Positions 1-4,157 of a stretch of 5,024 nt of DNA are shown piece by piece. Origin of the DNA: Methanofollis sp. (GTDB taxonomy: Archaea > Halobacteriota > Methanomicrobia > Methanomicrobiales > Methanofollaceae); contig JAQVHG010000173.1 of the NCBI GenBank assembly GCA_028696365.1, positions 1-5,024 on the forward strand. Reading direction: 5' to 3'. Made by a program: the position numbers and the translations under genes. The notes under the pieces were generated by a model. The model made no database searches, was not told where the DNA came from, and saw only the letters and a program-made list of their open reading frames with translations. How positions within the stretch are numbered: the stretch's first letter is position 1; every line of letters starts with the position of its first letter.

Positions 1-776
1 AGTCTGCCGTCCACGATGAGGTCCACCCCGAGGAGGGTCGCCTTGATCCCGGCCTCGTCTGCGATCGCCGCGGTGGTGCTCCCGGCGCCGAGGACCACGC
101 CTCCGCCCGCCCTGATCAGGTCGGCCATGAACCTGGCGATGCCGGCACGGGCCGTCGCCTCATCCCCGAACGAGACCTCTTTCCCTGCCTGCACTCTTCC
201 GGGGAGGAAGGGCACCTGCACCGTTGCATAGAGGCGGGCCCGCAACTCCCCCCGCCGATATGCCTCCTCGTCGATGTCCATCACCTCGGCCTCGCGGAGG
301 GCGTAGTCGCCGCCAAGGACCTCGCCCACCGCGGCTGGGCGGACCACAAAGACCCCGGAGTACATCTTCACGCCCGCGGGGATGCCGAGGACCGGGGTCT
401 CTCCCGCGGCCGCGGCGACGTCGCGTGCCGTACCGTCCCCACCGCAGAAGAGGACGAGGTCGGCCCCGGCGTCGACGCAGGCCCTGGCCGCGTCGCGAGT
501 GTCTTCGGCCGTCGTCTCAGGGCCTTTGGGGACATGGACGATCCTGTAGTCCCTGATGCCTGCGGCCTCCAGGGCGTCGGCCCCCATCGGTCCGGCAGAG
601 GTGAGGATCTGGAGGGGGAGGTTCCTGAGCGTGCGGAGGGCCTCGACGGCACGCCCCTCTGCCCTCGGCACCGCCCCGCGCCGTCTCGCCTCGGCGGCCC
701 TCCCGTCGGTCCCCTTCAACCCGACCGTGCCGCCGAGGCCGGCGACAGGGTTGATGACCAGGCCGATTATCGTCAT
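1..776 (-). CDS. ATP-NAD kinase family protein (COG3199-like), N-terminal part, cut by the window edge
   Basis: This is a predicted cytosolic nucleotide kinase of the ATP-NAD kinase/AcoX family; members are proposed to phosphorylate NAD or a related small molecule, but the substrate of this archaeal branch is uncertain. 258 complete codons are visible and the C-terminus lies beyond position 1. Seen: the N-terminal INPVAGLGG at about residues 8-16 followed by GLKGTDG (19-25), characteristic of this family, and the nucleotide-binding GGDGTARDV at 112-120, the diagnostic GGDGT loop. GIPAGVKMYSG (131-141) follows as in family members. The start at 776 puts the first beta strand (TIIGLVINP) immediately after Met, as usual for the family. 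An in-frame ATG at 798-800 would add eight residues. Neither has a strong Shine-Dalgarno, so a leaderless start is possible. A run of six T on the coding strand (805-810) precedes both. The gene lies downstream of, and on the same strand as, the glutamate synthase, across a 374-bp gap. Confidence 0.88.
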   Translation of the reverse strand, partial: MTIIGLVINPVAGLGGTVGLKGTDGRAAEARRRGAVPRAEGRAVEALRTLRNLPLQILTSAGPMGADALEAAGIRDYRIVHVPKGPETTAEDTRDAARACVDAGADLVLFCGGDGTARDVAAAAGETPVLGIPAGVKMYSGVFVVRPAAVGEVLGGDYALREAEVMDIDEEAYRRGELRARLYATVQVPFLPGRVQAGKEVSFGDEATARAGIARFMADLIRAGGGVVLGAGSTTAAIADEAGIKATLLGVDLIVDGR

Positions 777-895
777 GGATGAGGCAGGGTATACCGTCAT
801 GAAGAAAAAAGATCCGCCATTGGGAGAAGGAGAGGGGTCAGAGAGAGAAGGTCATGGCAAGGTCTTCCAGGGTGTGAGAAATCAACTGAAATGGT
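777..895. other. Gene-free spacer upstream of the kinase gene
   Basis: No convincing coding frame on either strand. On the minus strand it is pyrimidine rich, with CTTCTCTCTC and CCTCTCC stretches and a TTTTTT run at 810-805. No clear archaeal TATA box is visible before the kinase start, so the kinase may be transcribed from within the neighbouring repeat element or by read-through from the synthase. The T run could act as a weak terminator or a 5' leader feature. Confidence 0.5.
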
Positions 896-1084
896 GGCCC
901 TGTAGAAACCCTCACTTCCTCTCGGTGCAAGGGCGACTCAATCGCCTTCCCACACCATAGGCGGGTGGCGCTGCCCCCGGACCCTCTGGGCTACGATGGG
1001 GCCGGGAAGGCACAATCAATCGCCATGAGGGGGGTAATCCCGTCCCCCGCCAAAGATACCTGCCCAGAGGATTTCTACAGAGCC
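896..1084. repeat. 189-bp MITE-like element with 18-bp terminal inverted repeats
   Basis: The left end GGCCCTGTAGAAACCCTC (896-913) matches the reverse complement of the right end GAGGATTTCTACAGAGCC (1067-1084) at 16 of 18 positions; both mismatches are transitions. A nested inverted pair, GCCTTCCC (944-951) and GGGAAGGC (1004-1011), lies inside the same element. A 9-bp pair, CCTCTGGGC (983-991) and GCCCAGAGG (1062-1070), competes with the outer pairing. GGCGA/TCGCC (932-936/942-946) forms a small hairpin. No transposase-like frame is present, and the minus-strand open frame through it has no recognisable protein character. No exact target-site duplication is visible, though AATG occurs near both flanks (889-892 and 1086-1089). 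Termini of the form GGCTCTGTAGAAA resemble IS ends, so a non-autonomous IS derivative is the best reading; a structured untranslated RNA is the alternative. Confidence 0.5.
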
Positions 1085-1150
1085 CAATGAATGAACATGA
1101 TGAAGGGTGTACCGTCCCTGACCTCTCCATTGCACACGTTCATCCTTTTC
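1085..1150. other. Short spacer downstream of the synthase stop codon
   Basis: It lies between the synthase stop (TAG, 1153-1151 on the minus strand) and the inverted-repeat element. No oligo-T run or GC hairpin plus T tract is visible on the minus strand, so there is no obvious terminator and read-through toward the kinase is possible. Confidence 0.4.
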
Positions 1151-2634
1151 CTACACATGCCTGATCCCAGTGTGGTCCGAGATCTCTATATTTGTCGTGC
1201 AGAGATCGTTGACAGAGAGGGCGTGGACATCATCGTGACCGGTGAGGCGTGCGAAGGTCCTGAGCTCTTCGGTCGAGACGGTGAGATAGTTCTCCAGCAT
1301 CCTCGCCGAGATATCCGTCCGCAACCGTCCCCTCAACTCCGGGTCCTGGGTGGTCACCCCGACCGGGCAGGTGCCGGTGGAACAGAGGCGGTACTGCTGG
1401 CAGGCGCAGGCCATCAGGGCAGCGGTGCCGATCGCGACGGCGTCGGCCCCCATGGCCAGGGCCTTGGCGAAGTCCGCGGAGATGCGCAGGCCCCCGGTGG
1501 CCACCAGGGAGATGTCATCGGCGCCATGCCGGTCGAGGAAGGCCCTGGCCCGGTGGAGGGCGAAGGGCGTCGGGACTGAGGTGGCGTCCTTCACGACGCG
1601 GAGGGCGGCCGCAGTCGCCCCTGGGCGCCCGTCGACAGTGACAAAGTCCGGGCCTGCAGGGAGGACCACCGCCAGGTCGTCCTCGATGCGGCCCGCGGCA
1701 AGTTTCACCCCGACTGGACGGCCGTCGGTGGCGTCACGCAGATGTTCTATCGTTTCCCTGAGGGTTTCGGCGTCCCTGATCTCCTCGAACCTTGCGGGGC
1801 TCGTGATCTCGCGCCCTGGCGGGAATCCCCGCACCGCCGCGATCTCGGGTGTCACCTTCTCTGCAGGCAGGTGGCCACCCATCCCTGGTTTGGCAGACTG
1901 CCCGATCTTGATCTCGACGGCGTCCACCGTCCTGAGGTCGTCAGGGGCAGTGGTGTAGTGGTTCGGGACGTACTCGAGGATGTAGCGGTACGAGGCGTCC
2001 CGCACCTCCTCAAGCATCCCGCCCTCTCCTGAGCACATCGCCGTCCCCACCGCGGCGCTTCCCTGTGCGAGGGCGAGTTTGATCTCGCGCGAGAGCGCCC
2101 CAAGGACATGTGGGTGACATAGACCGGCGTCTCGATGACAAGTGGATGGTCGGCGCGGGGACCGATGACTGTCCTGGTGTCCACCGGGTCGTCATGGTTG
2201 AGAGGGAGGCGTGCCAACTGTGCCCCGAGAATAAGGATCTCGTCCCACGAGAGGACCGGACGCTGGGTGCGCATCGGCTCGACGACCGACGCACCAGTGG
2301 CGGCGATCTGGTGGATCTCGGTCATGTGCACTTCGAGAAGGTCAGCCTCCCGCCGCCACTCCCCCAGATAGCCCTCAGCATACCCGAGGCCATAATGAGA
2401 GACCGTGATGGCGTGGGTGGCGCCGCAGACCGGGCAGACGACTGTTTGCTCCACCGTCTTCTTTGGTTCCACCTCGATGATGTGCAGGTGGGAACGGTCT
2501 GAGCGGCATATCGGACACTGCCAGTCCTCGGGAAATTCGGGAGGTTCGGTGCCTGGAGTGACCCCGGTGGCCTGGTCGCCATGTGCGGGGTCATACTCGA
2601 AGACCTGGCAGACATCACAGCGGTACCTCGCCAT
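1151..2634 (-). pseudogene. Archaeal-type glutamate synthase (rubredoxin domain plus FMN-binding GltB central domain), interrupted by a 1-nt frameshift
   Basis: The family makes glutamate from 2-oxoglutarate and ammonia using reducing equivalents through FMN and a [3Fe-4S] cluster; archaeal forms lack the glutaminase domain. Frame 1 (residues 1-177) starts at ATG 2634 with GGGAGG five nt upstream. It encodes a rubredoxin-like domain (C6-x2-C9, EYDPAHGD, PEDW, C40-x2-C43), then CPVC at 67-70 and a linker. Frame 2 carries the FMN domain: GALSREIK, CSGEGGM, GQSAKPGMGG (about 245-254), the VDGRPGAT region, ATGGLR (380-385) and cluster Cys 412, 418 and 423 in C-x5-C-x4-CPVG, ending RHV at 1154. 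One base is missing at 2098-2103, where conserved SFGALS should read. Restored length is 494 aa, normal for the family, and both halves show intact conserved motifs, so the lesion is recent or a sequencing error. The gene follows the DUF2769 gene by 15 nt in a probable operon. Confidence 0.88.
2098..2103 (-). other. Frameshift site in the glutamate synthase gene
   Basis: On the coding strand the sequence reads ATG TCC TTG GGG CGC TCT, giving MSLGRS. Family sequences have M-S-F-G-A-L-S, which needs TTC GGG GCG CTC TCG. One base is therefore missing: either a C after TT (Phe, the family residue) or one G from a run of five (Leu). Downstream, the shifted frame gives GALSREIKLALAQGSAAVG without interruption, so the break is confined to this spot. 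The sequence is not a good X-XXY-YYZ slippery heptamer, which argues against programmed -1 frameshifting. Confidence 0.85.
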
Positions 2635-2639
2635 GCAGT

Positions 2640-2645
2640 CCTCCC
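2640..2645 (-). promoter_or_regulatory. Shine-Dalgarno of the glutamate synthase gene
   Basis: GGGAGG on the minus strand, five nt before ATG 2634, sits in the 15-nt gap after the TAA stop of the DUF2769 gene. It fixes the synthase start and supports co-translation of the pair. Confidence 0.8.
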
Positions 2646-2649
2646 ATCC

Positions 2650-2904
2650 TTACTTCGCGGCCTGATCCTTCTCCGAACCCCGAGAACAGTAGTAGATATG
2701 TCCGAGCCCCATCTTCTCGTAGACCGGGCACCCGCCGCAGATACATCCCTTTTCCGCCGTAATGCACACACTCTTCCCGATCGACGGGAAGCAGTAGCCC
2801 CCCTCTTCGCCGCAGTCTTCAAAACTCGGGCACTCGGTGCAGGTGCAGAGCGAGAGGACCATCTGCTTCTTCTCTTCCATCTCGGTCGTCATGATAGGTT
2901 TCAT
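2650..2904 (-). CDS. DUF2769-like Cys-rich small protein, 84 aa
   Basis: A small cytosolic protein of unknown function resembling DUF2769, a Cys-rich family common in methanogenic archaea; metal or Fe-S binding is likely from the cysteines but unproven. Ten cysteines occur in 84 residues. Two similar blocks are visible: C20-x-C22-x2-C25-P-S-F-E with C31 and C38, and C54-x-C56-x2-C59-P-V-Y-E with C73 in IYYCSRG. The second block, ending CSRG, is the canonical half. The N-terminus is charged and hydrophilic, with no signal peptide or membrane segment. ATG 2904 is chosen because GGGGGA lies five nt upstream and a TATA-like box lies about 37 nt upstream; in-frame Met at residues 5, 9 and 15 are alternatives. 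An upstream in-frame extension to 3138 has no protein character. It is the first gene of a probable operon with the glutamate synthase, 15 nt downstream, which hints at a role in its redox chain or cluster supply (inference). Confidence 0.85.
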   Translation of the reverse strand: MKPIMTTEMEEKKQMVLSLCTCTECPSFEDCGEEGGYCFPSIGKSVCITAEKGCICGGCPVYEKMGLGHIYYCSRGSEKDQAAK

Positions 2905-2909
2905 CCACG

Positions 2910-2946
2910 TCCCCCAACTCTGCCATGCATTTTGCCTTATAATAAT
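2910..2946 (-). promoter_or_regulatory. Promoter and ribosome site of the DUF2769-glutamate synthase operon
   Basis: On the minus strand ATTATTATAA (2946-2937) is an A/T-only stretch in a GC-rich neighbourhood and fits an archaeal TATA box. Transcription would be expected to begin about 25 bp downstream, near 2915, giving a leader of only about ten nt that begins with GGGGGA (2915-2910), five nt before ATG 2904. The GGGGG can pair with the anti-SD CCUCC using one G-U pair. No clear BRE is seen. Confidence 0.55.
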
Positions 2947-3041
2947 GTTGTGATGCTCTGGAATCCTGTCTCGATAGGCTTTCGGTGTCGAGATCGGTAG
3001 GGGTCTGGGAAGGATGAGGACAGATGGAGGGGTAGACGGTC

Positions 3042-3074
3042 CTGGAGAGACCCTCTGGATTGAGGTCTCTCCAG
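3042..3074. repeat. Perfect 11-bp stem-loop
   Basis: CTGGAGAGACC (3042-3052) and GGTCTCTCCAG (3064-3074) are perfect inverted repeats around an 11-nt loop. The core TGGAGAG recurs at 3111-3117, next to a second small hairpin, GGCTC-TGGA-GAGCC (3106-3119). It lies about 140 bp upstream of the DUF2769 operon start. It could be an operator, an RNA hairpin or a transposon remnant; there is no T tract to support a terminator. Confidence 0.6.
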
Positions 3075-3130
3075 ATCTCTGGCCGCTTGAATTCTTCGAT
3101 CTTCTGGCTCTGGAGAGCCGCTCATGAAGC

Positions 3131-3180
3131 GAACGCACATCTCACGCATGTGGGGTGAACATTTCTCGTCACGTGCGTTC
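3131..3180. repeat. 8-bp inverted repeat with 34-nt spacer
   Basis: GAACGCAC (3131-3138) and GTGCGTTC (3173-3180) are exact inverted repeats. The right arm overlaps a CACGTG palindrome (3170-3175). The function is unknown, and chance is not excluded for a repeat this short. Confidence 0.35.
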
Positions 3181-3231
3181 TCCCTCTTTTCAAGACTGGA
3201 AAACCGGTAAAGACCATGCTCACTTCACCGC

Positions 3232-3264
3232 CCCCCTCTCCTCCTCGTGGGAGGTTCTAGGGGG
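3232..3264. repeat. GC-rich two-part stem-loop
   Basis: The outer stem is CCCCCT/AGGGGG (3232-3237/3259-3264) and the inner stem is CCTCC/GGAGG (3240-3244/3250-3254), with a TCGTG loop and a small internal loop. It lies immediately before the possible transposase-gene relic. No T run follows on either strand, so it is not an evident terminator. Confidence 0.5.
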
Positions 3265-3356
3265 TAAAAGCCTCCAGGCGCTTCCAGGTGCAAGATGGTG
3301 GTGAAGACCCGACGGTTGAGGTCGGCACGCTCTCCCACCAGAGAGAGCCACCGTGA
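3261..3356 (+). pseudogene. Possible relic of an IS200/IS605-type tnpB 3' end
   Basis: A stop-bounded plus-strand frame of 31 codons without a start codon reads GVKASRRFQVQ, then DGGEDPTVEVGT, then LSHQREPP and stop (TGA 3354-3356). The character, with an N/K-A-S-R motif shortly before a hydrophilic tail carrying VE-x-GT, recalls the C-termini of archaeal TnpB proteins after their last zinc-ribbon Cys pair; no such Cys pair is visible upstream. The nucleotide sequence can also fold as a three-way junction: 3295-3301 with 3348-3354, 3309-3313 with 3321-3325, and 3330-3334 with 3343-3347. Structured RNA at a tnpB 3' end is what an omega RNA would look like. This is pattern resemblance only, and the rest of the gene is absent. 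Confidence 0.25.
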
Positions 3357-3367
3357 GGATCTACTAT

Positions 3368-3705
3368 GAGCATATCCCAAAACTCTCTTGGGGCAACATC
3401 TCCTCGAACTGAGATCTATCCTTCCAGAAATTCTTCAGCCTCTTCTCCATCGGAGGGCGTGCCGCCCCCTGACCGCCGGTGGATGGCGATTGGAGGGGAA
3501 TCGCTGAAGGAGAGATCTGGCGAGGGTCATCTATTCTGGATCGAGTGCATGCCGTCTGCTTCAAGGCTGCCTTCATTCTCCCAATCGTGTGGTGGAGGAG
3601 CGGGGGGCGGCGAGCCCCCCAGCAGAAGATATGCATTCAAAATTTCTGGGAAGGAACTCCGGTTTGAGGGAATGTTCAGGCTTCAGAGAGTGTATGGATA
3701 TGCGC
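3368..3705. repeat. Diverged inverted pair of a 135-145 bp repeat (foldback/MITE-like)
   Basis: The left arm (3368-3510) and the reverse complement of the right arm (3705-3571) align in order through several blocks. The ends are GAGCATATCC (3368) and GCGCATATCC (3705 reversed), leading into ACTCTCT, with 17 of 21 bases the same in the first block. Next come AACATCTCCTC (left) and AACATTCCCTC (right). Then CCTTCCAGAAATT (3420-3432) pairs with CCTTCCCAGAAATT (3654-3641), at nearly the same spacing (31 and 30 nt after the terminal block). Then GGAGGGCGTGCCGCCCCC (3452-3469) aligns with the inverted GC block at 3620-3602, and CGATTGG with GAAT and TGAAGG close the arms. About 60 bp separate them. 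The right GC block is itself a perfect hairpin, GGGGGGC-GGCGA-GCCCCCC (3602-3620). It is either one palindromic element or two copies of a dispersed repeat in opposite orientation. Confidence 0.65.
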
Positions 3706-3707
3706 TT

Positions 3708-3733
3708 CGCGAGACATGTGTCGCCGTCTCGCG
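3708..3733. repeat. Perfect 8-bp stem-loop beside the repeat
   Basis: CGCGAGAC (3708-3715) and GTCTCGCG (3726-3733) are perfect inverted repeats with the loop ATGTGTCGCC. It abuts the outer end of the right repeat arm at 3705. Its position directly at the element boundary suggests it belongs to the insertion structure, but this is inference. Confidence 0.55.
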
Positions 3734-3773
3734 CCTGGAGACTCCATCCCTGGCAGGAGCGTAGGGAAAGGTC

Positions 3774-3789
3774 AGAGAGTTTTGGGATG
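3774..3789. repeat. Further copy of the repeat's terminal motif
   Basis: AGAGAGTTTTTGGGAT (3774-3789) is the reverse complement, apart from one extra T, of ATCCCAAAACTCTCT at 3374-3388, and it is closer to that left end than the right arm's own end (3685-3699, AGAGAGTGTATGGAT). The sequence beyond it does not continue the repeat, so it is an isolated end fragment or a second nested terminus. Confidence 0.5.
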
Positions 3790-3856
3790 ACCTTGATGAT
3801 AATGATCCTGAAGATTGGCTCAATGGTCCTTTTGCTTTCCCTGCTCTCTCTTCATC

Positions 3857-3885
3857 CCTGGGGTACGGGCGACTCTCGCCCCAGG
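3857..3885. repeat. Strong GC stem-loop
   Basis: GGGCGA-CTC-TCGCCC (3867-3881) forms a 6-bp stem with a 3-nt loop. It is flanked by CCTGGGG (3857-3863) and CCCCAGG (3879-3885), a 7-bp alternative or extended pairing. Nearby, GATGAGGG (3892-3899) and CCCTCATC (3925-3932) make a further exact 8-bp inverted repeat. No T tract follows. Confidence 0.5.
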
Positions 3886-3954
3886 CACGAAGATGAGGGG
3901 AAGGTGTGATTATCGGGGGTGTCGCCCTCATCGTAGAGCCACCCCTGGAATCCT

Positions 3955-4012
3955 GGGCCCGGGGGTCGCACCCCCTGACCCCTTCCACGATGAGAATAGG
4001 CTGGGGCGGCAA
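3955..4012. repeat. Probable third, partial copy of the GC-block repeat
   Basis: The hairpin GGGGGT-CGC-ACCCCC (3961-3975) is followed by TGACCCCTTCCAC and GAGAATAGG. CCCCCTGACC is identical to the left arm of the inverted pair (3465-3474), while CTTCCAC and GAGAAT match the right arm read in reverse. The order of blocks is the same as in the left arm, so it appears to be a degraded copy in that orientation. The outer parts of the repeat are not recognisable here. Confidence 0.4.
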
Positions 4013-4036
4013 TTGGGGGTGGCGGCCTGAGATAAT

Positions 4037-4063
4037 ATCCTGCTCAGATAGAGGAGCCAGGAT
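4037..4063. repeat. Stem-loop downstream of the TrpB gene
   Basis: ATCCTGCTC (4037-4045) pairs with GAG (4054-4056) and CAGGAT (4058-4063), a 9-bp stem with one bulged C and an 8-nt loop. It lies about 75 nt beyond the oligo-T terminator of the TrpB gene on the minus strand, so it is probably not part of that transcript's main end. Confidence 0.4.
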
Positions 4064-4136
4064 CCATATCAGGGCCTAACTAGGATTTTCATGGCGTATG
4101 CGTGAAACGCAGGTTCATGGTGTATTTTACGGTGCG

Positions 4137-4142
4137 AAAAAA
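4137..4142 (-). terminator. Oligo-T terminator of the TrpB2 gene
   Basis: TTTTTT on the minus strand, 15 nt after the TGA stop (4160-4158). Archaeal RNA polymerase commonly terminates at such T tracts without a strong hairpin, and none is evident here. Confidence 0.6.
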
Positions 4143-4157
4143 GGATCAGGCCGGGGA

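Larger units (their letters stand above)
2947..4136. other. Long gene-free, repeat-rich interval
   Basis: About 1.2 kb between the DUF2769 promoter and the TrpB terminator. Open frames on both strands here are short, rich in Arg, Ser and Pro, and lack recognisable domains or good ribosome sites, so I call no intact gene. The interval contains a diverged inverted repeat pair (3368-3705), a likely third partial copy, several perfect stem-loops and a possible transposon-gene tail; each is listed separately. It looks like an accumulation site for small mobile elements, or decayed DNA. Confidence 0.6.

Noticed and set aside
912..1130. 72-codon minus-strand open frame through the 189-bp element
   Set aside because: No ribosome site, no recognisable motif, and it runs through the inverted repeats; the repeat structure explains the sequence better.
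1091..2032. Plus-strand open frames opposite the glutamate synthase
   Set aside because: They are antisense shadows of a gene with clear family motifs on the minus strand.
2095..2106. Programmed -1 ribosomal frameshifting in the synthase
   Set aside because: TCC TTG GGG does not form a proper X-XXY-YYZ heptamer and I see no obvious downstream stimulatory pseudoknot; deletion or sequencing error is simpler.
2937..3149. Minus-strand open frame upstream of the DUF2769 gene, and the long upstream extension of the DUF2769 frame to 3138
   Set aside because: Both run across the promoter-like A/T stretch and show Arg/Ser/Pro-rich low-information sequence; the SD and TATA positions favour the start at 2904.
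3232..3264. Intrinsic terminator
   Set aside because: The stem is strong but no T tract follows on either strand and no gene ends next to it.
3295..3354. tRNA gene
   Set aside because: The three-way fold lacks a recognisable T-loop GTTCGA, D-loop and acceptor stem, and it is too short.
3368..4012. CRISPR array
   Set aside because: The repeats are few, diverged, in mixed orientation and irregularly spaced.
3364..4030. Several 60-132 codon open frames on both strands in the repeat interval
   Set aside because: They overlap one another and the repeats, have no domain character or credible ribosome sites, and are expected by chance in GC-rich DNA.
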